From NCBI GenBank assembly GCA_905250885.1, contig CAJNOQ010000057.1, forward strand, positions 23,191 to 87,190: a DNA stretch of 64,000 bases, in the 5' to 3' direction. Positions 23,493 to 34,627 of the stretch are shown piece by piece. The translations under genes and the position numbers were made by a program. The DNA is from Didymodactylos carnosus (Eukaryota > Rotifera > Eurotatoria > Philodinida > Philodinidae). Numbering within the stretch: the first letter of the stretch is position 1; each line of letters starts with the position of its first letter. Below the pieces are notes generated by a model. The model was given only the letters and a program-made list of their open reading frames with translations, made no database searches and was not told the DNA's origin.

Positions 23493-26400
23493 TTATTCAA
23501 TTAAAAATATGTTACTAAAATGTGTTGCACATATCTGTTTCACTTTATCTAAATAAAATAAAAACAATTATTAAATAATAAGAATGATCGATTTCTTTTA
23601 CCATTAATTTCTTTCAGATTTGCATTCTTTTGATTAACAATCATTAATAATTCACGTAAATCTGAACGTTTAGCTATAACCCATGGATCGTTTTCACGTT
23701 TAACCATTAACTCGGCTGTTGAATGAAACCTGAAAAAAAGAAGTTACAATTGTTAGCAAAGTCAACATTGATAAGTTTTCAAATTATATTCTACGACACA
23801 AATCTATTTGATAGAAATAAATATGCAGGAAAAAAAATACAGAAGATGAATCTTTGCAAAATGATTGCAAGTAAATTGACATGACTAGTCTCCAATATTT
23901 CAGAAAATGATTATACCATTGCATATCTTCAGCTAGTGTATTAACAATTCCAGCCATATTACTAATGGGTTCTTTTGTCCAGTCAACAGTTGATGAATGT
24001 GCCATATTCATTTTGTTAAAATATATTGTACGTACGTTGGCATCACCTGTGCTTGATCTAGAAAATAGACAGAAATAATTCATAATTATAATTTAATCAA
24101 ACAATTCGTTATAAAACATACTGCGGATATTTTTTACGTGCATATTCTTCTAAACCAAGAGATATGTCGTCTAATTCTTTTTGAAGCATATCAACTAATT
24201 GCAATGCTATATTCGATTGTTGATTATTGTCATCAGAATCTTGATCATCTAAATAGATAGATTATTTAAATATATTATAAGAATTTGAATTATTTGTTTT
24301 CATATCAGACAGTTATGCAAATTTCATCAGAAAATGATTGATGATCAAAGAAAATATTTATCCAAAACTTTTTTAAATATTTTCGTGTTTCTCAATTTAC
24401 TTTAAAAAGTGGATGAAATGAAACCAAATGTTTAATTACCATTTAGAAAAAAATAGATTGTAATATAATTTAAATGTAATATAATAACTCGATGTGAAAC
24501 AGGTGGATTTCCCAAGTATAATTTTTGTGAATTAGATGGTGGTGGCGTGTTTGTTATTATTGTTTCATTTGGACTAATATCGTTTGCATTGGCTATCAAA
24601 AATCTATATTAATCAATAAGAATGTTGTACATTAATTCTTTATTTTTCTGCTGAAAATCAAAAGCAAAAACGGCTAGTAGTAGCGCGTTTGAGCATAAAT
24701 CTAAGCGATGTATAATAATAAATGTGAAAATTAATTAAAAATAGACAACTAATACTTACTGTGGTGATGAATTTAATGGTGTATTTTTCAAATAAGACCA
24801 ATGATAGAGTCGAAAAAATGCATAAACAATATTTGTATCGTCTTGTTCCAGACCACTCCTAAAAATAAAAAAAAATGTTAGGTAAGTGAAACTGAAAAAC
24901 ATAACATGATGGATCACATACCAAAGTAGTTGATCTTTATATAAAAACATTGCCTCATTTAAAGAACAAAATTCTAATTCTAAACGTCTCAGTAGTGACT
25001 GTACTCTCAAATACATTTTTCTTTCCACTGGTAAAAATGGTATGCCATAATAAGATGAATCTATTGTAGCATTCTGTATTGCACTTAACAAACGAGTTTC
25101 AATAAACTAAAATAAACATAGAAACAAATAAACATAAAAAAAAAGAAACTCGAAACTTTAATGATAGCTTTACGTTGGTTTTTATATGCATAGTTTATGA
25201 ATATAAAACAAATCAACTTTCAGAAATGGTTTAGCCTCGATTCGTCCCTCATAAATTTTTATTCTCAATTCGTCCCTTAAAACGTTTTTCTTGATTCGTC
25301 CGTCATATGCACACATAGGCTAAATTATTCGGCTTTTAAATTTATTTAATAAACTTTGTAAAAAAGAATAATAATAATAATTAACAATATATAAACAGCT
25401 ACAATTTAGAGCTGTTTAGGAGGCCTAAAAAAAAGAAGTTCACTAACCTATATAAATTTACGGATATTCAGTACTAGGGGTACACAAAAATTCTTCAAAA
25501 ATGTTATATTTCACTCTCACTGAACGTGGTAAGCCAGTTTTAAATTATAAAGATTATCAATATACTAAAAAACGAGAACATAATCGATAACTCAATTTCA
25601 ATTCCAAAAATTTATCCTAAAGAATTGATGTCTTGTGGATATAGTGGTATTGTCGCTGTTTATGTATTATTAATTATTAGTGTTGTTTTAGTTTATAAGT
25701 TTATTAAATAAATTTAAAAGCCGAATAATTTAGTCGATGCGTGCATATGAGGGACGAATCAAGAAAAACGTTGTAAGGGACAAAATGAGAAGGGACGAAT
25801 TGAGAGGACACCTTCACAAAGTAACAATGTCGACTAAAAAAATTTTTTCGAACACTTACTCTATCAAAGTGGTTTTTTAAAACAATTTTTAATTCTTCTA
25901 AAGCGCCACTCAGTAGATATACTGATATTGTTCCATGCAGCAACTAAACAAAAATAATAAATACTGAGCGAAAATAAAATACAACAAATAGATACTCTAC
26001 CATAAAATATCGATGACTCAGTTTCAAAATTGGCATCATTAAACGATCATTAATACTGTCATCATAATACTCCGTTATTAAACGATCATCTTTTTTTCGT
26101 TCAAGAGATGGTACAAAAAGTGTCTAAAAGTAAGTAAAACAAATAATTATTCATCTTTAACATGAAATAAGAAGATGTAAAACGGCAGAATGTTTCTCTT
26201 TTGTTTTTTAATTTCAAATAACATTTCTGATATGCGATTATATATACAATTGACTTACCATAGCTATAAAAATGTCATCTTCTGCCTTATGGAATACCAA
26301 TCTTGTTTTTTGAAAATGAACAGTTTCACATGGACCATCTAATCCAAATGTCCTATAAAATAAAATTAAAATAAACACAAGAACATTCTAGTAAATATGT

Positions 26401-27463
26401 ACAACTATCTCATCCCAATTCTCTATTATTAAAGACATAAGTGCTACGGTTATCGAAATAAATTTGTTATTGCTTTATTATTTCATCTAACTTAGTTAAG
26501 AAATATATTTAGCTGCAACGAGAAACAAAAGTGTTGTCTATTTCTTCTTATTTATCCAAAATAGTATAAAAGACAATAAATGTTAAAAATGAGAATAGCA
26601 ATGAAACAAGAACAACAATTGTTAATACAATAGTCAAACGTCTTGTTATATGAACGTAGACTAAAGGACGTACAACTGTCACTCCACCAATTTCCAATTT
26701 GTTATTATAAGCTTGGATTTTTAGTGAGCAAATGACACGATTATTTGACAATGCCTGTGAAAAATGTGTGATTATTCGAAATGATAGAATATAATATCAC
26801 AAACGTGCATACAATAAATAAATAATAATCATCTTGTGATATTAGAATATAATTGTTTAAATTTCTAATTATTCGTTGTGACTTTTGGTCGCTGATTTAA
26901 GTGTCTAATGATTTCATGTGATCCAAATGAAATATAATTTTCTATTAGATTATCGTCCAGTATTATCATGTCCTCTATGAACAAGAGCCTTATGCATGAA
27001 ATTTGGATCAGAATTTCTCATATCTTTTCACTCATAATGGAAAAACAAAAACTTTTTATTTATTATAAAAGCTAGTAACTTAGATCAACTAGTAATTGAA
27101 GAAAAAAACCCGAATACAACCTTTATTAACTGAATTTATTTGACAAAGTACAAATCTTTTGAATTTGTAAAATTCCCTTGCATATCACTAGCAACGAATG
27201 AGAGAAAAAGATTTTCTTACTCGGTGAATTTTACAAGAGCTTCACAATAGCCAACATTGCTTATTTTATTGTTAGTTTCTGTACCATGTGGATAGTAATA
27301 CAAGATTTTCTTCTCTTCCTTTGTAAAATAATAAAAAGTAGATCAACTTAAGTATAAAAGAATTGGTTGATGGCATTACTTCTCCTTCTCTTCCTGAGAG
27401 TAATGGGCAATAAATAAAATAATTCATGAAAGAATTAGCTGATAAACGTTCTGCACTAATCAT
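23493..27463 (-). CDS. CCZ1: CCZ1, subunit of the MON1-CCZ1 Rab7 exchange factor
   Basis: Twelve exons: 27463-27380, 27318-27221, 26352-26259, 26123-26001, 25943-25860, 25106-24922, 24858-24760, 24603-24440, 24248-24122, 24057-23917, 23729-23602 and 23548-23493, giving 460 residues against about 482 in human. MON1-CCZ1 loads Rab7 with GTP during endosome maturation and autophagosome fusion; this is family knowledge. Landmark blocks match in order: FIYCPLLSGREGEEEKKILY, ISNVGYCEALVKFTETFG, FLYKDQLLWSGLEQDD, TIYFNKMNMAHSSTV, WVIAKRSDLRELLMIVNQKN, and the terminal CATHFSNIFLIE. For exon 8 I used the acceptor at 24604, because the nearer AG at 24592 breaks the frame. ATG 27463 directly follows a TTTTGTAG, so a non-coding first exon is likely. 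Introns are 50-130 nt except those after exon 2 (868 nt) and exon 5 (753 nt), which hold unrelated insertions. Confidence 0.95.
25235..25808 (+). mobile_element. TIR transposon remnant with FLYWCH-like fragment in CCZ1 intron
   Basis: Inverted repeats of about 100 bp bound a roughly 574-bp insert in the CCZ1 intron between exons 5 and 6. The inner 35 bp of the arms (AAATTATTCGGCTTTTAAAT and onward, left 25321-25355, right 25698-25733) are almost perfect inverses. The outer halves carry the word ATTCGTCCCT several times (25240, 25268, 25294 with one change, and inverted at about 25750 and 25791). Inside, on the plus strand, 25501-25590 reads MLYFTLTERGKPVLNYKDYQ plus nine more residues and then a stop. 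This looks like the start of a FLYWCH zinc finger, a domain common in Mutator-like transposases. A second short frame ends at the right arm and contains one hydrophobic helix. The element is non-autonomous or decayed, and opposite in sense to CCZ1. Confidence 0.75.
26548..26760 (-). other. Orphan exon-like frame encoding a C-terminal membrane segment, inside CCZ1 intron 2
   Basis: Lies in the intron between CCZ1 exons 2 and 3 on the same strand. A good acceptor (TTTTTCACAG) precedes a frame that reads ALSNNRVICSLKIQAYNNKL, later HITRRLTIVLTIVVLVSLLF followed by a second hydrophobic stretch, and ends ILDK at a stop. A minus-strand AATAAA follows within 80 nt. Codon use looks like a real exon. 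In phase it could join only CCZ1 exon 1 (phase 0), not exon 2 (phase 2). It could be an alternative last exon, the tail of an unrecognised nested gene, or a decayed copy of something else. Confidence 0.4.
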
Positions 27464-29743
27464 CTACAAAATATAATACTGGCTAAATGCACACTATCAA
27501 AAGCCGTATACAACAAGTCAAGAGTTTCTGTTAACTTAACACCGCGAGTAAGTTCAACAATTAAATTTCATAAACAGTTCTCTGCCGCATATTCAGACTT
27601 TCTTAGGGTTATACATATTCAGTATACTCCACAACAAAAAAGAGAAAGATACACTACACTATATCTAGGCATCTCATGCTTCTGATAATAGAACAGATTC
27701 AGCAAAGCGCTACCGACTGCTATAAGAAAAAAGTTTCACTTGTTAATGAAGAGGTACTTGTAGAATATGCTAATATTCTCAGTTTGAAATATGATACTCT
27801 CAAAAGATACAGCTTTCTGCAGAGCCGCACATAAGTACCAAAGATTAAGGGGATGTACAACAGGATTGCTCTCCGAGGTAGTGTGAAATAGACTAAAAAA
27901 AATTTCGTTCACGGCAGAATGGATAAAATAACAGTAGCTTTTTCAATTATTCGGGGAGTGCACACTCTCCTACATCCTCCCGTTATTTGCGGCTCTGGCT
28001 TTCCGAGTTCCTTCTACTAAGATCGGATAAAACTCGTTAATCCTCTAGGAGTAACTCTAAGAGAAAAGATCATAGTTCGTCTGCTTATAGAAAGATAGCT
28101 GAAAATTTCAGATATTTTCTTATCAGTGCCACTGTATCCTAGCTAAAGGACTGAAGACATTTTAAATTCACAAATTAGTTTTCGAAGAGTACATACCAGT
28201 AGTTTTCCTGACAAAAAAATTTCTCCAATATGCCTTTTGACTAAAACGCTGTGCCTACAACATCTAAACAACGCGTCTAGAATAGAGCGATAGATAGTCC
28301 GAACGATGAGTTACAACAAACAAAAACAATTTTACTTTTGAAGCACTTCCATGACAAAAGTATAGCATTATAACATTAAAAGTGTAATAATACCACCGAG
28401 GAATGCGGTAAACGTTTTCGATGACCATGTTGGACTTTTACCGTGACTTTTCAGGACTGTTATGTATGAAATGTAAAGAAGGAAGCATCATATAATAATA
28501 TGAGAAGAAAAAAACAGTTTTGTTAACTGGATTGTAGAAGCAACCAATTATTACTTCTGTCAACTCCTCTCGCAAGGAGAGAATACAACGTTTCCGTTAT
28601 GTTACCCAACCACATTACCGTGTGCTGCCACCTCTTGAAGAACAGGAAAAGATGAACCAGCAGTTTTGGCTCAAGAGTTTGTTCCTTAAGGTATGGAAAT
28701 AGATCACTTTAAGGGTTTAAAGCATGATTTCCTTTGAACAGGCATAAGTAATAAATCGTAAAAATTTGAAGTTAGAGATGTGTGAAAAGTAATTGTATGT
28801 TCTGACTTTTGTGACTGGGTAACCGAGCCTGAGAACGAGTCAGAAATATCGTTGCCGCTATTTTGTAGATGAGTATTACAAATGGGAGTAAAATGAAAAA
28901 AATTCGACTGAAGACTTTTATAGAGGGACAGAAAATTGGCTATTTTCAAAATGGGGTCTTTTTCTTATTCTTCAGGAGTCAGTTCTTATCAAGATTTCCT
29001 ATGGTCTTCCAAGAAACCATAAGATTTTAAAGGATCTTGTAAGATCTTTTGACTTGTTATAAGATCTTGTAAAATCTTATAAGCTCATAACATATGAAGC
29101 TGTAAGGTCTCATAAGATCACGCAAGAATTCATCAGATCTTATAAGATTATTTGTCTGATCGTGTTCTATAAATTTCCTCTAGATCCTCTTAAAAAAGGA
29201 TCTTTCTCTATTCATAATATTTGGCATAGGTAGAATGATCCTATGATTTCCTACCTATGAATGAGTCATCGATTCTTGCAAGATCATATAAGATCTTACA
29301 ACAAGAAATCGTATGACCTTGCGATAAGAAATAAATACAAGTCACGTCTCTCAATTGCAAGATCTTGTAAGGTCTTGTCACGTCTTATGAGCTGATCATG
29401 TAAGATCTTATGACAAGAAGTTACAAGATTCCTCAGGATCTTATAACATCCTAAGACAAGATCTTGTAAGATCATGCAGTAAGATCTTGTTACAAGATTT
29501 CATAAGAAAACGGCAGATCTTGTATGATCTTGTAAGATGAGTTTCACCTGGGAAGATTAGATACCCGGAGAAGAATACAGGTATTGAGTTAATTGTTTTT
29601 TCATTAGGTTGGGCAGCTCTTCCGCTTCAGTCTCATCTATAATAAACGAACTTGTCGTTTTGTTTTGCGTTCAGAAGAGCTGAAATACTTTCTCATTTTC
29701 AACCATTTTGTGACAGCTGCTGTGTTCCTGAATGAGTAGTAGA

Positions 29744-30594
29744 CAAGGAGGAAAAAACAACACTACACTACAAGAGATTTTCCACTACACCCCACTACCA
29801 GTCCACTACACCCCACTACATGTCCACTACACATTCATTACATGTAGTGAAAATTCCTAAAAGTGAGTAAGAGCGGCAATAAAATATTTCTAGTGGACTA
29901 TATCAATGCTAATAGCTTGTCTTTTCGTTTATTTCTGTATCCGTGATATAATAATCCATTGTGAATCAGTAGTCATTTTGCAACAAAAGAACCCGTTTTC
30001 TAATGACGTTTTGACTAGACAAATAAAACCTGAGAGACACGTTCTCAGACATACACAAACTAAAAATTCACAATATAAACAAACATAAAAGACTTCATTA
30101 TGCATAATCCAGAGCAAGAGAAAGTGTAGAGTTACTATAATTAGCGCTATTGATAAATAGTGTTTTCTCCTTTTCTGTATTCTGAATATATTCTGAGACA
30201 AAATCAGGTTAAGAAAAAAAGACGACAAGAATAACAATTCAAAATCAGAGTTATTACGGGTCGCATTGAAATCAGTGTATAACAGACAGATAATTCATCT
30301 TTTTCGAGGGATGCACGAGTGACTTGAGAAATCCTAGTGTATCTTTAAGTAAAACTAAGAGAGAAACGTTGTATCAGTAACAAACAAGCGTGTGTGTGTG
30401 GCTGACCTAGTCAGCTATTAAAGTTTAGCCGCTACGGTAAAAATTAAGTCACTGCAAGGCCACTACAAAGCCACCACGAGGCCACTACAAGGCCTACAAA
30501 GCCACTACGAGGCCACTACAAGACCACTACAAAGTCACTACTGTAGTGGAAAAAGTGTAGTGTAGTGTAGTGTAGTGTTGTTTTTTCCCCCTTG
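29744..30594. mobile_element. Non-autonomous hAT-like element (ACTAC-repeat type), 851 bp
   Basis: Terminal inverted repeats of at least 28 bp, with only one mismatch: CAAGGAGGAAAAAACAACAC at the left end and CAAGGGGGAAAAAACAACAC read inward from the right, both followed by ACTACACTAC. The flanks carry GTAGTAGA (29736-29743) and GTAGTAAA (30595-30602), an 8-bp target duplication with one change, as expected for hAT elements. The termini fit the hAT rule YARNG. Just inside both ends lie arrays of the word CCACTACA (29760-29840, and inverted or direct at 30455-30575). The middle is AT-rich and non-coding. There is no transposase, so it would depend on another copy. Confidence 0.85.
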
Positions 30595-30734
30595 GTAGTA
30601 AAACAAGTTTTTAATACCAGTCCTTCTACTGACTACTCCAGCTGCTTGCTACGCAAACTTCTTGTAACCAAGATCTTGACTTCTTGAATTTTTTAGTAAG
30701 ATCCTGAACATCTTGTAATTTCTTGACTTCTTGT

Positions 30735-31152
30735 TAGAAGCCTGCGGGCCCAAACTTTTTTGATCTCGGTCCCGTGAAGAAAAAGATTTTGGTTCCGGTT
30801 CCGTGACCCCACAAATATTTTTTCAAAGTAGCACGGATAGTTTGAAAGTTAGCGCATTGTAATGTGGCTCGTGGAACAGCATGCGTGGGTGGTATTAATT
30901 GAAGACTTTTAGAATTTTCTATTTCTTTTTCGCAAAACTGGTGTCTACATACAAACAAGCACAGAAACTAAGAAATTTTTATGCTCCATATTTTCAAAAA
31001 ACATGGTCCCGGTCGCATTAAAAGTCCTGCGGGACCGAGACCATCCAGCAGGATTGGGACTGTTCTGCATATTGCTAGATCCCGGTCCCATGACGTTTGG
31101 TTCCTGTCCCGTAAAAGGTCCCGCTGGACTGAGACGGTCCCGCAGACCGCTA
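30735..31152. mobile_element. Non-autonomous hAT-like element (GGTCCCG-repeat type), 418 bp
   Basis: Ends read TAGAAGCCTGCGGGCCC on the left and TAGCGGTCTGCGGGACC read inward from the right (13 of 17 identical). Identical 8-bp flanks CTTCTTGT occur at 30727-30734 and 31153-31160. The interior is GC-richer than its surroundings and carries repeated GGTCCCG / CGGGACC words at both ends. The duplication lies inside a CTTCTTG-rich word field, so chance repetition weakens it somewhat. The ORFs at 30734-30958 and 30981-31269 are chance frames through these words. Confidence 0.7.
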
Positions 31153-32115
31153 CTTCTTGTACTAAGATCTTGGAAATTCTTGAATCATCGTTTTGTTTTA
31201 CGCTCTTGTATAAATATAAGTGCGAATATTTTCACGCTTAGAATAACTTCGAATATTTTTCCTTCTTGATCATAGTTGTTTGAGGAAGAGTCTATGACTT
31301 TATATGGTCGTATATCCGATGACTATGGCTATCATAAATAAAAACAAAATGTAAAATGCAAGAAAAATTTTCAATTGCAACATCTTGAGTGGATTTACTC
31401 AAGACCTTAAAATTTCTGTTTCCAAGATCTTGAATGGAGTAAGCCAAGATGTTTCAAGATCTTGAGTGAGTGAAAGATTCAAGAATCCAACATCTTGACG
31501 CCCTGTTGTTTTTTCCAAGATCTTGTGACATTTCTTAACCCAAAAGCGGAGCTTGTATGTAATTTTCTATGCCCTACATGAAAAGAGTATCGACATTTTT
31601 ATGGCGTTTATGTCTGTGTAAACTGGATGGATCTGAATGAAAACATCCATAAGAAGAAGTTGCCTGTTTCTTATTATATATTTGGAATACATGCATGTAT
31701 TTGAGCCTTCTTAAATCGTGAAGAAGTTTGGCGCACATGAGTAGCTTCGTAGATAAACTGAAAACATGTCTATATATATATATCTGTGACAATCGACATC
31801 GTTTTATATACCATTCGAAATTTAACGGCTTATTTTAAATCAAAAACAACCTAGACGTGTCCTCATGCTCTAGGTTCATATTAAATTTCATCTTTTACAT
31901 TGAAATATCCTTTTTCTCTGGAGTAAAAACTAAAGTGTTTGTTCAAGACATGTGCTATGTGAAAAGTTTGTAATTTTATAATATTTCCGTTCAGTAGCTC
32001 TCTACATAGCTATCAAAATGATTTTCTCGGAAGTCTATTGACATTTGAATTATCATCTAAAGTTTGGACAATTTGTACAGAATAATTGTGCATTATTTTT
32101 ATTCAGTTAACGATG

Positions 32116-32136
32116 TATATATATATATATATATAT
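32116..32136. repeat. (TA)n microsatellite
   Basis: Uninterrupted TA dinucleotides in the spacer upstream of the GPCR. Similar (AT)n lies at 11644-11666, (TC)n at 57605-57626 and (CTT)n at 58969-58988. Confidence 0.9.
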
Positions 32137-33696
32137 GCATTTGTTGTTCTTGTATCTGTGAAGGAATCTGTATATGCTATGTTCTACTATATACTTAATC
32201 ATATTTATGTGATAACAACAACTGTTGTCGATATTATTATATACCCGTATCGTTTGATATTTATACGCATTTAAGATGATTTTTTTTTTGTCTACGTAAA
32301 CGTTTGTCAAAAATTTTGTGTTTTTCCTGTTTTCGTTCAACAACTAACTGAACTCAGTGTTTGACCCATGTAATTCTATTTTATTATCGTAAATGAAGTG
32401 TATGTAAAGAACAGCATGTTTTATGGTCTATTAATTTAACTAATTTACAATTCAGACAAGAAAAAATGATGATGAGATATAGTGATTTGGTCTAAACTAA
32501 TGAATTCAGCTCTATAAGAAATTATTATTATTTATAAAGAAAAATGTACGATTTGTTCGCTTATTTTTCATTAAATCATGAAATGATTAGATGTATACGT
32601 AGAAGATACATTGATTGGATTGTCTCCATAGATGCTAACAATCTATGCTAACAATCTATCCCTTGAAGGCATTATACAAAATTAAATCACATAGTATTTC
32701 AAGAAGAAATAAAATGATGAGATATTATGAGAACGATAAAATATGACTTGTTGTTCATCATTAAAAACAAATAAATTGTCTAGAATATCAGTAATAAGAA
32801 AATATTGTCTCTAATTTTATTGTTTGTCTGTTAATATCCTCTTATTGTCATATTAACTTAAACGAATTGTTTACACTATAAATATATTGCTCTTATTGCA
32901 GATAAGTATAATTTATTATTCGGATAATTGTATTTTTTTTTTCAAAAATTTAGAGCTGATTATAAAAGTTTGCCTGCTCAAATCTATTAGTTATTATATT
33001 GCTGGTTTTTTTTGCCTACAAAAAAATTGTCTTGACACGAATGTCAGTTCCGGTATTGTGTTGTTTTTCTTCTTCTATTAGAATCTTGATAACATGTTTC
33101 TAATGAAAGTGATAATGGCAAGTCAACGAAGAAAATAACTGTTGATTTTTATTACCGAACGAAAATAGGAGAAATATAAAAAATGAGAATAGAAAGATAG
33201 TGCATCTTGAAAATAGTTTTGCCTGTTTGAAAGCTCTTACAATTGCCTGATAATAAAAATAATTTGTTATTGTTGTTGTTATCAAGATAATTTTTTTTCT
33301 CACACTAGATTAACGAACGTCAGTTTGATATAAAATTTATTATAGATGATCGATATGCAAATATTCACAAAAATTATACGAAAATAATCGCCACCTTATT
33401 TTATTTACGTTGAGATTAAAATTTTTTAAGATAAAATCAGTAATATCTGGTTGAATCCAATGTGGTTAGTATTTCGTTTTTCTTTTAAAAAGTCAAATAT
33501 CATTTAAATATTGATCATTTTCCTACTATATATCAATCTAAGTAACATGTTTGAAGTTGTCAACTTCGGAAAAATTATATCTCAGTTACTAAATTATCAC
33601 TGCCAAAAAATTATCACATAATTATGTGTGTATTTATTTTGCCATCGAATAATATTTTTATTATAATAGAATAACAGACATTAGCTCTGTTGAAAG

Positions 33697-34627
33697 GACC
33701 AGTCCACATAAGACTTGAATTCGGCCCACCAACTTTTACCGCTTTAATCTGTCCAAAACTCATTAGAATCATCATATTCGATGGTTTCGATCCTTCTGAG
33801 CGAACAAACATATCCGACAGAATCTACTTGAAAACAAACAACCCGTTAGCGCCACAAGTATGACTGTGTAAGTATCGAAATTTCTCCGTAAGCCTCCAAC
33901 ACCGACTTTCGAATTTTGATTTCAAACTTGCCACACTTGTAGCCCATAATCATAGTAGTCCGACGGAAAAATATTCAATGCTAATGAATTTTCCTGCTTT
34001 GAGATATTGAGACTCGAATATTTCACCAAAAGGTAAGGGTGAGGGTCAAATATTCGAGTCTCAATATCTCAAAGCAGGAAAATTCATTAGCATTGAATAT
34101 TTTTCCATCGGACTACTATGATTATGGGCTACAAGTGTGGCAAGTTTGAAATCAAAATTCGAAAGTCGAATTTTGCTCGAAATCCAAGCTCCATAGGCAA
34201 AAACTGACTAAAAATCCAGTATCTCAGCAACAAAGCACCATGGGCACAAACCAACTTAGGGTATTTCACTACTCACTGGGATCTACAAGATAAAGGTAGT
34301 CTGAGTTCAAAAGCGATTTATAACCTCAAGAGGTTCCCTCATAAGACTCATCTTTGTTATGATTGCTGAACGAGAACCCTTATCGCAAAATCGCACCGAA
34401 TACTGTATTGCACTAGGCTAAGTGTTGGAGACTTACGGAGAAATTTCGATACTTACACAGTCATACTTGTGGTGCTAACGGGTTGTTTGTTTTCAAGTAG
34501 ATTCTGTCGGATATGTTTGTTCGCTCAGAAGGGTCGAAATCATCGAATATGATGATTCTAATGAGTTTTGGACAGATTAAAGCGGTAAAAGTTGGTGGGC
34601 CGATTTCAAGTCTTATGCGGACTGGTC
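33697..34627. mobile_element. 931-bp fold-back element with asymmetric arms
   Basis: Nearly perfect inverted arms start GACCAGTCC at 33697 and end GGACTGGTC at 34627. They pair through AAGACTTGAA, TGTCGGATATG, GCTAACGGG, CTTACGGAGAAATTTCG and TATTCGAGTCTCAATATCTC, with a loop at about 34030-34050. The right arm carries about 260 bp (34166-34424) that the left arm lacks between the pairing blocks, so the left arm is deleted or the right arm expanded. Both arms read open over about 25 codons (...MMILMSFGQIKAVKVGGP...), and the left copy lies within the minus-strand frame 33614-33811. I found no clear target duplication. A captured gene fragment is possible but unproven. Confidence 0.8.

Larger units (their letters stand above)
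28980..31530. repeat. Field of degenerate AAGATCTTG palindromic words
   Basis: The words AAGATCTTG, AAGATCTTAT and TTGTAAGATC recur dozens of times at 28980-29545. They reappear at 30655-30734 and 31153-31530, where the preferred form becomes CAAGATCTTGA. The core AGATCT is itself palindromic, so the array can fold in many ways. The two hAT-like elements sit within this field, so the flanking parts may once have been continuous. I could not find convincing terminal repeats for the field itself. Confidence 0.75.

Noticed and set aside
24440-24592. CCZ1 exon 8 starting at the AG near 24592
   Set aside because: That acceptor puts a stop in frame. The AG at 24604 restores the frame and the match to CCZ1 (RFL...ELHLI region).
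30734-31269. ORFs with repeated Gly-Pro-Arg-Ser as a collagen-like or repeat protein
   Set aside because: They read through GGTCCCG words of the non-autonomous hAT-like element, and frames on both strands are equally open.
33614-33811. 65-codon minus-strand ORF as a host gene
   Set aside because: It lies mostly in one arm of the fold-back element and the other arm repeats it in inverse orientation, so it is part of the element.
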